Source of the DNA: Shewanella livingstonensis | GTDB lineage: Bacteria; Pseudomonadota; Gammaproteobacteria; Enterobacterales; Shewanellaceae | Direction of reading: 5' to 3' | DNA length: 64,000 nucleotides | NCBI RefSeq assembly: GCF_003855395.1 | Contig: NZ_CP034015.1 | Location: forward strand, 1,436,001 to 1,500,000 | Part shown: positions 27,461 through 35,059 of the stretch, piece after piece | How the letters are laid out: each line of letters begins with the position of its first letter | How positions within the stretch are numbered: the stretch's first letter is position 1 | Translations under genes and position numbers: made by a program | The notes under the pieces: generated by a model | Databases searched by the model: none | What the model saw: the letters and a program-made list of their open reading frames with translations, nothing else | What the model was told of the DNA's origin: nothing

Positions 27461-27985
27461 TTATGATAAGGCTAAATATAAGTAACACGCACCATCTGGA
27501 TAACTGTTGAGTGACTCAGTTAATTTTACTGATGTGATGTCGGTTTTGAATCCTCGCTGCTGCCAGTAAGTTTGTGCACCTTGTACTGCAACGAGTCCAA
27601 TGCCATTGACCGTCAGCGTTTTGGCTTGCTCAACAAGGTATGTAAACAGTTGCTTACCAATGCCCATCCCTTGTGCGCTGGGTGAGATGGCCATGTCATG
27701 TAAATACCAACAGTTAGCATTACTCTGGTCACTGATTTCGGTTTCCAATGATGGGGCATCGCCTCGCGGCCAAGGGTGAACTAAGGTATAAGCTAACACA
27801 CTACCTTGATGTTCAAATACGACACAACTAGTTGGTGATGCTCGCCATTTACTTTGCATAACACCCAGCGACTCAGGCGCTAATTCAACATAACATTGTG
27901 CTTGTATCGCCATTATAGCGGGCCAATCAGTAGGATTAATTGGACGTATTGGCATATCAGTCAGTCTCGGCATTTTTGGGTGCAT
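27461..27985 (-). CDS. GNAT-family N-acetyltransferase
   Basis: 174 residues from the first ATG; in-frame ATGs at codons 5 and 11 are plausible alternatives, the last giving 'MPIRPINPTDWPAIMAIQ', a typical GNAT start. The acetyl-CoA-binding motif A is 'AISPSAQGMGIGKQLFTYLVEQA' (about 110-132; Q-x-x-G-x-G). The late 'AQTYWQQRGF' is also typical. Transfers acetyl from acetyl-CoA to an amine; substrate unknown. Confidence 0.82.
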   Translation of the reverse strand: MHPKMPRLTDMPIRPINPTDWPAIMAIQAQCYVELAPESLGVMQSKWRASPTSCVVFEHQGSVLAYTLVHPWPRGDAPSLETEISDQSNANCWYLHDMAISPSAQGMGIGKQLFTYLVEQAKTLTVNGIGLVAVQGAQTYWQQRGFKTDITSVKLTESLNSYPDGACYLYLALS

Positions 27986-28070
27986 AATTATACTCAGAAA
28001 CAGCCTAAAACCTAAGCGTTAATCTGTGCTAGAGTAATCATAAAAAATAGATATAAGGAATATCAATATA

Positions 28071-28643
28071 ATGAAAGTCAGTTTTTACTCAGTCAGTAAA
28101 TGCGTTTTTACATCGGCCGTGTTTACGATAATCGCTAGTTCATCATTTATGGCAACTGCTGGCCTTGAAGCATTTAAACCAGGCTTGGTGATTAAAAACT
28201 ATGGCAACGTGGCCGAAGTCGATAGCAGCTTAACCATACCAGCAGGGATGAAGTTTAAAGTCGCTTTTGATTTAGGCAGTGCAGCAGAAGCGGCAGAATT
28301 AAATCGTAGTATTGATACTTTAGCGCGTTTTATCAATATGCACGTGGCCGCAGGAGTCAAGCTTGAAGATATTTCAGTTGCTATGGTGGTGCATGGCAAA
28401 GCCGCTAGCGATATGACTAAAGATAGTTTTTATCAGCAGCTCAATGCGGGGCAAAAGAACGCTAATAAAGACTTAATTGCTCAACTGATAAATAATGGCG
28501 CAAAGTTCTATGTATGTGGTCAAACTGCAGCATATTACGGCATTACACCTGACGATTTATTACCAGGCGTTGATATGGCGTTATCGGCGTTAACCGCTCA
28601 TGCAGTGTTAGCTCATGAAGGCTACAGCGTAAATCCGTTTTAG
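28071..28643 (+). CDS. Periplasmic DsrE-family protein
   Basis: 190 residues. A signal peptide (about 1-30, cleavage near 'MATA') is followed by a DsrE/DsrF-like domain: 'MKFKVAFDLGS', 'LARFINMHVAAGV', 'ISVAMVVHG', 'LIAQLINNGAKFYVCGQTAAYYGI'. The single conserved Cys of that last block (about residue 159) is the position used in sulfur-carrying DsrE relatives. Exported members of this family are common in Shewanella, and their role is uncertain; sulfur handling is inferred from the fold alone. AAGGAATATC precedes the ATG. Confidence 0.8.
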   Translation: MKVSFYSVSKCVFTSAVFTIIASSSFMATAGLEAFKPGLVIKNYGNVAEVDSSLTIPAGMKFKVAFDLGSAAEAAELNRSIDTLARFINMHVAAGVKLEDISVAMVVHGKAASDMTKDSFYQQLNAGQKNANKDLIAQLINNGAKFYVCGQTAAYYGITPDDLLPGVDMALSALTAHAVLAHEGYSVNPF

Positions 28644-28698
28644 TTCGTCATCAGCTTATCGTTTGTCGTTTTTAGCATGTCGGCAGTAGTCTGCAGCA

Positions 28699-29442
28699 TT
28701 ATTGATTAAATACATCTTGCTTGGTGTATTTGTCAATAATACGTTGTGTTGTACCATTTTGTTTAAATTCTGCAATTGCGGCGTTAATCTGTGGTAACAA
28801 GGTGGCATGTTCTTTACGAAGACGCATAACTAAGTGACCTTGTGTATGAACTGCTGCAAGGGTAATTGGGCTGTTAAGTTTTTTGGCCCAATACAAAGCC
28901 GGTAAATCTCCGCAGATAGCCGCATCAACTCTGTTTTTGTAAAGGGCTTTGATGAGATCTCGTTCTGATAGAAAATCAACCCGAGTAAACTCCGCATCAT
29001 CATGGTACAAATAACCGCGTACTGTGCCTATTTCTTTTGCTTTAATCTGGTCTATGTTTTGCCAATCTTGGGCTTTTTCTTCGAGGGTAATAATGTTTTC
29101 TTTAATAGCAATGATAGGGTCTGATTGCACAAAAAGAGAACCCAACTCTCGATTAGGGAACCAGCTCGGACTGACAAAATCGAAATCTAGCAAGCCGTTA
29201 TCTAAGGCGTAATTAGTTCTTTTGGGTGGGAAATTATGTTTTTCAATTGCAATATTAGCTTTTGCAAGCAGCAACGGAACCAGTTCTCCTAGTATCCCTG
29301 GCTCTTCTGAAGAGTCTGGGATGTAATAAGGCACCCAACTGCTTGATGCGTTGACGTTGTACTTAAGAGCTGTGTTCGCTTGAACTGTGAAACCACAAAA
29401 AAATATCAAAAAGCAAGATAGTGCCATAAAGCGTTTTTTCAT
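28699..29442 (-). CDS. Periplasmic solute-binding protein, family 3
   Basis: 247 residues. Signal peptide about 1-23 (ends 'VQAN'), then a family-3 binding fold: 'SSWVPYYIPDSSEEPGILGELVPLLLAKANI', 'YALDNGLLDFDFVSPSWFP', 'GTVRGYLYHDDAEF' and 'LIKALYKNRVDAAICGDLPA'. No ABC transporter genes are linked. It resembles the 260-residue protein at 18581-19363 in type but is not a close copy. Ligand unknown. Confidence 0.8.
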   Translation of the reverse strand: MKKRFMALSCFLIFFCGFTVQANTALKYNVNASSSWVPYYIPDSSEEPGILGELVPLLLAKANIAIEKHNFPPKRTNYALDNGLLDFDFVSPSWFPNRELGSLFVQSDPIIAIKENIITLEEKAQDWQNIDQIKAKEIGTVRGYLYHDDAEFTRVDFLSERDLIKALYKNRVDAAICGDLPALYWAKKLNSPITLAAVHTQGHLVMRLRKEHATLLPQINAAIAEFKQNGTTQRIIDKYTKQDVFNQ

Positions 29443-29491
29443 GGTGACTCCTTTTTTGCCTGTTTATCAATACTCGATCAACTTGCAATGT

Positions 29492-30136
29492 TTAATAAAG
29501 ATCTAGGCACAGTAAACATAAACTCTTATGTAGGTTACTCGGCATTAATATGTAAGTTTTATGATGCTTGATCAATGAGGTCTTTTTATTGCTTTGGCTG
29601 AGTAATAGACCTTGCGCTAATGCTACTCGAGCAACGAGTTTTTCATCACCACGAATGTACATTGAGATCGGTTTAGCTATTTTGTCATCAATAATATGTT
29701 GATTAAATTCTTTTGCTGAAATAACTAAGCTGGATTGGCCGTCACTTTCAAGTTTTAGTTTCGCATCAATGTCGGTATCGGTTATCACTACCCATTTTTG
29801 AGCCGTGAGTTCTGCTAACACATTTTTAAGCGCAGTGCCTGTAGCGACAGTACTGTTGTTAGCTTGCTGATATTGATCGGCAATACAAATTAATAGTCGT
29901 TTGAGTTGAGCTGCAGCACCTTGACTGCGTGCTTGACTGATCCAGGCTGTTAGGTCGTCGGCCATTAGTTTAGAAAAACGTTTTGTTTTTAATGACTCAA
30001 CCATCCAGTTACATAAAAAATGGCTTTCCTGTGCAGGTGTTCTCACGGCTTTGTGCTGTGATGCTGAGGTATTTATAGCCTCTATCCCTGCTAGGGCAAG
30101 TGTTAATAAAGCTTGGTTGTATGTTTCTGTCGTCAT
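29492..30136 (-). CDS. DUF2913-like protein
   Basis: 214 residues, soluble, no signal peptide. 'TYNQALLTLALAGIEAINTSA...AQESHFLCNWMVESLKTKRFSKLMADDLTAWISQARS' fits the DUF2913 pattern I know from Vibrio and Shewanella, a family of unknown function. The last 25 residues ('TYILMPSNLHKSLCLLCLDLY') look less conserved. It lies between a binding protein and a lipoprotein, all on the minus strand but well separated. Family name is tentative. Confidence 0.58.
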   Translation of the reverse strand: MTTETYNQALLTLALAGIEAINTSASQHKAVRTPAQESHFLCNWMVESLKTKRFSKLMADDLTAWISQARSQGAAAQLKRLLICIADQYQQANNSTVATGTALKNVLAELTAQKWVVITDTDIDAKLKLESDGQSSLVISAKEFNQHIIDDKIAKPISMYIRGDEKLVARVALAQGLLLSQSNKKTSLIKHHKTYILMPSNLHKSLCLLCLDLY

Positions 30137-30292
30137 TTCAGCTGGGTCAATAAAGTTATGTGATAACTAGTTTACCGTGTCGTCGCTCATTGCTAAATAG
30201 ATATTTATATTTAGTCAGCTTGATGAGCTGGAGTCACTATTTAACTGAGTCGCAGTTAAGCTAAGTTAACTGCGACTAAAATCGATTATAGA

Positions 30293-30871
30293 TTACTTCT
30301 TGGGCGGAAATTGCGCCAATATGGCGACAACAGTTTCATTTATACTGTTGGCTTTAGCTTCGCCGCCTTGATCAAAGTTGTACTGGCCATTACCACGCCA
30401 GATTAAGCGATTATCTGCAGGGTCAATAATATCAATCTGAATGGTTTGCATTTTGGCTGTGTCACTGCCTAGCGGAATACCAAGACTGGTACCTAAACTG
30501 ACTCCTCCGCCAGAGCCCCAAGAGCCTGAGCCTAGGCCAATAGACAACCCTGAATTTTTTTGCTCATCTTCAGTGAAAAAAGCATAACTGACTAAAAAAT
30601 CTGCATTGTCCGCGTTAAAATCATAACCTTGGTTCTGTAGGGTTTGTTTAATATTATGACTAATTCGATCTGCTGTTAGCGGATCATCGGTTTGCTTTAT
30701 GATAAGTTGATTGAATGTTTTCAGTACTGAAAAGTCGTAACTGATATCATAATCTTGCTTAGGTTTTGCGCTGCAAGACGCGAGTAATAGTAGACCACAG
30801 AATACTAAAATGTGTTTACGACATGCCATACCACCTGTTAACCATTGACTCGAATGCCTTGATATTGTCAT
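30293..30871 (-). CDS. DUF4136-type lipoprotein
   Basis: Chosen start is the ATG at 30869-30871 because AGGGGG lies five bases before it; an upstream in-frame start (30904) and a downstream ATG (30829) are possible. From the chosen start the protein has 192 residues. The lipobox is in 'LLLLASC', followed by 'SAKPKQDYDISYDFSVLKTF', the start of a DUF4136 domain; 'FLVSYAFF' and 'IDIIDPADNRLIWRG' are further family blocks. A Gly/Ser-rich loop (about 115-135) is typical. Likely tethered to the outer membrane; function unknown. Confidence 0.78.
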   Translation of the reverse strand: MTISRHSSQWLTGGMACRKHILVFCGLLLLASCSAKPKQDYDISYDFSVLKTFNQLIIKQTDDPLTADRISHNIKQTLQNQGYDFNADNADFLVSYAFFTEDEQKNSGLSIGLGSGSWGSGGGVSLGTSLGIPLGSDTAKMQTIQIDIIDPADNRLIWRGNGQYNFDQGGEAKANSINETVVAILAQFPPKK

Positions 30872-31048
30872 GAGACCCCCTATTAATCGTGCAAAAGTGT
30901 ACAAAATTAGCTCAATTAGTATAACCTTAATCTAATGTAGTGCTATGGTGGTTTTGGTTAGTTAATCGCTAGAGTAACCATCAAATTAAACTATTAATGA
31001 CTATATCGTATATTTAATATTTAACAATATTAGCTGAGGTTAAGCATT

Positions 31049-31372
31049 TTGATGATGGAACAGTTAAGTTTTTTTGCGGTGCCCAGTCCCTGCATCGGCG
31101 TTTGCCAGTCTGACAGCCGTGGTTATTGTATGGGATGTCTTCGAAGCCGTGATGAACGTTTTAACTGGATGAATTATGGTGAGTTACAAAAGCAAGATGT
31201 GATCCGTTTATGTTCACAGCGTAAGCGACGTCGTCAATATGCTGCGCATAAAGCAAAGCAACTGGAGTTACAAACCCAGCAAGCGTGGTATGCGCTTCAA
31301 CTGGATTTTGATGGGCAGACCGCAGTGAAAGATGAAGATGTTGATTTAACAGGTTTTAGTTTAGATGAATAA
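31049..31372 (+). CDS. DUF1289 Cys-motif protein
   Basis: 107 residues. 'SPCIGVCQSDSRGYCMGCLRSRDERFNWMNY' (about 13-43) is the DUF1289 motif with four cysteines (C-x3-C-x8-C-x2-C), probably a metal site. The C-terminal tail is basic then acidic. The family is widespread in proteobacteria and lacks a known function. Start may be either of two adjacent ATGs (31049 or 31052). It ends 22 bp before the terminal-inverted-repeat element at 31395. Confidence 0.82.
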   Translation: MMMEQLSFFAVPSPCIGVCQSDSRGYCMGCLRSRDERFNWMNYGELQKQDVIRLCSQRKRRRQYAAHKAKQLELQTQQAWYALQLDFDGQTAVKDEDVDLTGFSLDE

Positions 31373-31394
31373 CCAAACATTTTCATCTTTATGT

Positions 31395-31497
31395 TAGGGC
31401 CTGTTGATCTTTCGATGACTAGGCATCAATCCATTCGCCTCGATTAAAACGTTTTTAACTCGAACAAAATTCAACCAGCAAAGATCAACAGGCCCTA
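31395..31497. mobile_element. Short non-autonomous element (MITE-like), copy A, 103 bp
   Basis: Bounded by perfect 18-bp terminal inverted repeats TAGGGCCTGTTGATCTTT (31395-31412) and its complement (31480-31497). The interior matches the right-hand part of copy B at 46103-46382 almost base for base ('GACTAGGCATCAATCCATTC' onward), so A is an internally deleted form. No coding capacity. Its right end overlaps the last codon of the TetR gene. Confidence 0.85.
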
Positions 31498-32082
31498 GGC
31501 TCTCATTGCTTGCCAAAATAATCTAAAACTGGCGTTTCTGTGAATGTCATCGCTACCTAAATGGGGATTGTCGGTAAAAAATCTAATCGCAGCTAAGTAC
31601 TGGCCATGGCAGTTTTCGAGTAATAACGCATTGGGAAAATCTGCTATAACCTGTTGCTGCTTACCTTTATTAATCAATTCGACAACAAATCCTAAAACAC
31701 TGTTCATCGCCTGTTTTCTCACGTCGACATCAATGTCTGCTGACATAGAGTACTGCAAAAAAAACAATTGTTTTAATGGTTGTGCAATGGCCCAATCGAT
31801 GGCTTTTTGCCATAGCGTATTAGCGTCTTGTTCAATGTTGCCACTAAAATCTGTGCTGCTGAGCATGTTGGTAGCAAACTCTCGTTTAATGGATAAAAAG
31901 AGCTGACTCATAATATCTTTTTTAGTCGGGAAATGATGAAACAACGTGCCTGTCGCTACGCCAGCAGCTTTAGCTATTGATGCTGTCGATGTCGCATTAA
32001 AGCCTTTATTCACAAACAGCTGTAAAGCTGAGTCTAAAATAGCTTGTTTCTTATCTGTGGTAACAAGGGCTTTACTGCTCAT
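31495..32082 (-). CDS. TetR-family transcriptional regulator
   Basis: 195 residues. N-terminal TetR helix-turn-helix is evident: 'KKQAILDSALQLFVNKGFNATSTASIAKAAGVATGTLFHHFPTKKDIMSQLF' (about 11-62). The C-terminal ligand-binding domain is helical. The stop codon TAG (31495-31497 complement) is the outermost three bases of the inverted repeat of the mobile element, so the original C-terminus may have been different. It lies 143 bp downstream of the aldehyde dehydrogenase gene on the same strand and probably represses it or is co-expressed with it; the ligand is probably an aldehyde or related electrophile (inference). Confidence 0.87.
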   Translation of the reverse strand: MSSKALVTTDKKQAILDSALQLFVNKGFNATSTASIAKAAGVATGTLFHHFPTKKDIMSQLFLSIKREFATNMLSSTDFSGNIEQDANTLWQKAIDWAIAQPLKQLFFLQYSMSADIDVDVRKQAMNSVLGFVVELINKGKQQQVIADFPNALLLENCHGQYLAAIRFFTDNPHLGSDDIHRNASFRLFWQAMRA

Positions 32083-32130
32083 TGAATCAAATACCTGTTT
32101 GCTTAAGGTCTGTATATCTTATGTTTGCTT

Positions 32131-32146
32131 ATCAAATCAGTTTGAT
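32131..32146. promoter_or_regulatory. Inverted repeat ATCAAA-N4-TTTGAT upstream of the TetR gene
   Basis: Perfect 6-bp arms separated by TCAG, 49 bp upstream of the TetR start. Candidate operator or simply an AT-rich palindrome. Confidence 0.3.
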
Positions 32147-32225
32147 TACGCGGCTTTGCTGTCGCAATAAGCTCAGTAAGTATGACCTATTAACGTCATA
32201 CATATTGTGATGATAGCTCGATGTG

Positions 32226-33647
32226 TTAACGCAAGAAAAATTTCATCAATAACCGTTGGATAATACCGCCATAAGGTGGATGAACAAAAATGCCAGTATT
32301 AATTTTACCACTGTTAAGAATCGTTTTAGCATGACTAAAGGTTAAAAAGCCTTCTTTACCGTGGTAGTGCCCCATGCCTGACGGACCAATGCCGCCAAAG
32401 GGAGCATCATCTGCTGCAACATGAAATACCGTGTCATTTATGCACACGCCACCAGAATGAGTATGTTGTAATATTTTTTGCTGAGTTTGTTGCTCAAAAC
32501 TCATCACATACAGAGCTAATGGACGATCATTTTTGTTGATATAACCTATTGCTTCATCAATCGACTGGTAGCTAATGATCGGTAATAAAGGGCCAAATAT
32601 CTCATCTTGCATAATGAGCATATCGTCTGTGGTATGGGTAACGAGTTGAGTGGCAATTTTTCGTTGAGTTGTAGATATTGGGCCAGCAATTGCCGAGGTG
32701 ATGGTTGCGCCCTTGGCTTTGGCATCATCTAGCACTTTGATTAGGCGTTGGTACTGACGATCATTAATGATATTACCGTAATCTTGGTTGGTATCGAAGT
32801 TAGGGTACATTTTATTAAATCGACGTTGGTAAGCAGCAATAAATGCCTCAACTTTTTCAGCAGGACATAAGACATAATCAGGGGCGACACAAATTTGACC
32901 TGCATTTAGGCACTTACCAAAAATAAGTCTTTCAACTGCTGTGTCTATTGGCATATCTGGAGCGATGATCGCAGGCGACTTACCGCCTAGTTCTAATGTT
33001 ACTGGAGTCAGGTTATTTGCTGCGGCGCGCATAACATGGCGGCCAACAACGCTAGAGCCGGTAAACAGAATATGATCAAACGGCAACGCGGAAAATGCTG
33101 CGGCCACATCGGCTTCACCTTCAACTAACTCTACTTCGGTTGAGTCAAAAATTGTTGCCAACATCTTACGTAATACTGCATTAATTGCCGGAGTGAACTC
33201 AGACATTTTTAGCATAGCGCCATTGCCTGCTGCAATCGCGGTAATTAACGGACCCATAGATAACATTACCGGGAAGTTCCACGGCACAATAATACCAATT
33301 ACGCCTAAGGGTTGATATTGCACTGATACCTTTGACGGGGAGAGTAATAAGCCAGCATGACGACGGCTAGGTTTCATCCATGACTTAAGCTGCTTGATGG
33401 TGTAATTGATGTTATTTATGCAAGGCATTATATCGGAAATGATAGTGTCGTTTGGCGATCTGTGACCGTAATCATTGATTAATGCGTCGATAATAGCTTG
33501 CTGGTTGTTGAGTAATGCTTGCTTTAGGCGGGTTAATTTATCTACCCGCGATTGATAATCGGGTGCTGGATTAGCTTGGAAACGTGCTCGTTGATCAGTT
33601 AGTAATTGTCGTAATTGTGTTTCAATATTATCAACGGCCATATTCAT
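32226..33647 (-). CDS. Aldehyde dehydrogenase, coniferyl aldehyde dehydrogenase-like
   Basis: 473 residues, NAD(P)-dependent ALDH superfamily. Catalytic residues are in place: 'VTLELGGKSPAII' (active-site Glu) and 'NAGQICVAPDYVL' (nucleophilic Cys), with 'GIIVPWNFPVMLSMGPL' for cofactor binding. The short length and the hydrophobic, basic tail 'GGIIQRLLMKFFLR' match the coniferyl aldehyde dehydrogenase/class 3-like group, which may associate with membrane and oxidise fatty or aromatic aldehydes. The exact substrate is not determinable. A TetR gene follows on the same strand, and a TetR-type inverted repeat lies upstream at 33716-33731. No other lignin-degradation genes are nearby, so aldehyde detoxification is the simpler reading. 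Confidence 0.87.
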   Translation of the reverse strand: MNMAVDNIETQLRQLLTDQRARFQANPAPDYQSRVDKLTRLKQALLNNQQAIIDALINDYGHRSPNDTIISDIMPCINNINYTIKQLKSWMKPSRRHAGLLLSPSKVSVQYQPLGVIGIIVPWNFPVMLSMGPLITAIAAGNGAMLKMSEFTPAINAVLRKMLATIFDSTEVELVEGEADVAAAFSALPFDHILFTGSSVVGRHVMRAAANNLTPVTLELGGKSPAIIAPDMPIDTAVERLIFGKCLNAGQICVAPDYVLCPAEKVEAFIAAYQRRFNKMYPNFDTNQDYGNIINDRQYQRLIKVLDDAKAKGATITSAIAGPISTTQRKIATQLVTHTTDDMLIMQDEIFGPLLPIISYQSIDEAIGYINKNDRPLALYVMSFEQQTQQKILQHTHSGGVCINDTVFHVAADDAPFGGIGPSGMGHYHGKEGFLTFSHAKTILNSGKINTGIFVHPPYGGIIQRLLMKFFLR

Positions 33648-33990
33648 ACTCTATCTCCAGCAAAAAAATAACAATGTAGATTTGATGAGCATAATATGAA
33701 CTTACTCAACAAGTCGACTGATTGGTCGGTCTAATGCTAGGTTGTTTTTTGATCTAAAGCAAGTTTCCGGCTTTAGCTTGATTTTGATCACTAAGTAACG
33801 CTTTAATAATGACTATACTTAATCTCAACACGGGATAAAAGTTGTGACAAATCGTTAAACTTGGTTTTGTTATTAAGAGTTTAGATTACTTATGTTGCGA
33901 TTACTTGTGTTGTTGAAATAGAACCGAGTGTGTCTTTTAGGCATGCAATGTTACAGCAAATAAACACTTTGAACTTTGGAGGAAGATAAT
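33648..33990. other. 343-bp divergent region between aldehyde dehydrogenase and universal stress protein genes
   Basis: Holds the promoters of both divergent genes, the TetR-type operator at 33716-33731 and the ribosome binding site GGAGGA (33978-33983) of the universal stress gene. No further gene seen. Confidence 0.45.
33716..33731. promoter_or_regulatory. Probable TetR-type operator (GACTGATTGGTCGGTC)
   Basis: Near-perfect inverted repeat GACTGA/TCGGTC (one mismatch) around TTGG, 69 bp upstream of the aldehyde dehydrogenase start. The GACC...GGTC-type core resembles the sites of NemR/AcrR-like TetR proteins. The binding protein would be the TetR product at 31495-32082; this is inferred. 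Confidence 0.5.
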
Positions 33991-34422
33991 ATGCGCACAC
34001 GTAATATTTTATGGCCTACCGATTTTTCTGATACGGCGTCACATGCGTTACGTTATGCCATTGAAATGGCAAATTTATATCAAGTTGGTATTCGTATTAT
34101 GCATGTGGTTGATCAGCCTTTTGGTGATGAGAACTATATGGTGCTTGCTGTGACACCCGAAGAGCTGGCTAAAAGTATGGAAGATGCCGCCGCTAGTCGA
34201 ATGCATGAGCTATTAGGCCAGCTTAATACCAACTTAAAGATTGAAACGGTTATTAGGCGTGGTGATGCCATTACTGAGATTTTAGCCGAAGCCAATAACG
34301 GTGATATTGGTATGGTAGTTATTGCTAGCCATGGCAGAAGCGGGCTGTCTCATTTTTTACATGACAATGTAGCCGAAGCAATTGCCAATAAAGCCGATTG
34401 TCCAGTATTAGTGGTTAAGTAA
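33991..34422 (+). CDS. Universal stress protein (UspA family)
   Basis: 143 residues from the ATG at 33991, which has GGAGGA eight bases upstream; the open frame continues up to a TTG inside that site. 'NILWPTDFSDTASHALRYAIEMA' opens the Usp fold, and 'VIASHGRSGLSHFLHDNVAEAI' near the C-terminus is the ATP-binding G-x2-G-x9-G(S/N) region in a variant form (Asp-Asn-Val in place of Ser-Val). Cytoplasmic stress protein; partner unknown. Divergent from the aldehyde dehydrogenase gene. Confidence 0.9.
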   Translation: MRTRNILWPTDFSDTASHALRYAIEMANLYQVGIRIMHVVDQPFGDENYMVLAVTPEELAKSMEDAAASRMHELLGQLNTNLKIETVIRRGDAITEILAEANNGDIGMVVIASHGRSGLSHFLHDNVAEAIANKADCPVLVVK

Positions 34423-34496
34423 TACTGACTGTTGAAGCTTGATAGATGTTAAAATCGGCTATCGTTGATACACGGCTTAGTTGTGCTTTTATCTAG

Positions 34497-35057
34497 CTAA
34501 AAGCTTGAACCGGGTTGACTCAAAAAGGCGATTTCTGCAGGTGTTGAGACGCGCCCAAGTATCGTATTTCGGTGCGGATAACGATTAAATTGCCCAATAA
34601 TAGCTTGATGTTGTTGTTGGCTGCGCACGTTATTTGGCGCATATTGCTCAAATAATGGCAATCCTAGCTGGTGGACTATCATTGATTCACTATGCATATA
34701 GGGCATAATTAAAAATGCGGCTTGCGGTGTCGGTAACTCAGCTAGGCAACCCAGTGCAACGGCTTGTTGTGCAAGCTCTAATGCGATATTGTCAGCAAAA
34801 AATGCGGCTGGCGTATCGCGATGAATATTTCGCGAAAATTGATCTAATACGATAATTTCGGCTAATCGACCTTGAGCATCTTTACGCCAGTGTTGTAACT
34901 CTCCGTTTATGGCGGCATCTAAAGCGTTACCAAAAGTTTGTGTTATCTGTAAATCAAGCTCGGCATCTTTGATCCACCATTGTGTAGGCGATGTTTGCAC
35001 AAACCAAAAATTAATAACATCTTCGACAGAGATACTGGTTGTTCCTATTACATTCAT
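34497..35057 (-). CDS. DUF924-family protein
   Basis: 186 residues from the ATG at 35055-35057; an earlier TTG in frame is less likely. 'VINFWFVQTSPTQWW', 'LAEIIVLDQFSRNIHRDTPAAFFAD', 'FLIMPYMHSES' and 'FNRYPHRNTILGR' are the conserved blocks of DUF924, an alpha-helical (TPR-like) family without proven function. The start codon comes two bases after the stop of the PH-domain gene, so the three minus-strand genes 34497-37409 form an operon. Confidence 0.85.
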   Translation of the reverse strand: MNVIGTTSISVEDVINFWFVQTSPTQWWIKDAELDLQITQTFGNALDAAINGELQHWRKDAQGRLAEIIVLDQFSRNIHRDTPAAFFADNIALELAQQAVALGCLAELPTPQAAFLIMPYMHSESMIVHQLGLPLFEQYAPNNVRSQQQHQAIIGQFNRYPHRNTILGRVSTPAEIAFLSQPGSSF

Positions 35058-35059
35058 GG

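Noticed and set aside
31495..32082. TetR gene as a pseudogene
   Set aside because: Its DNA-binding and ligand domains look complete; only the extreme C-terminus is affected by the element.
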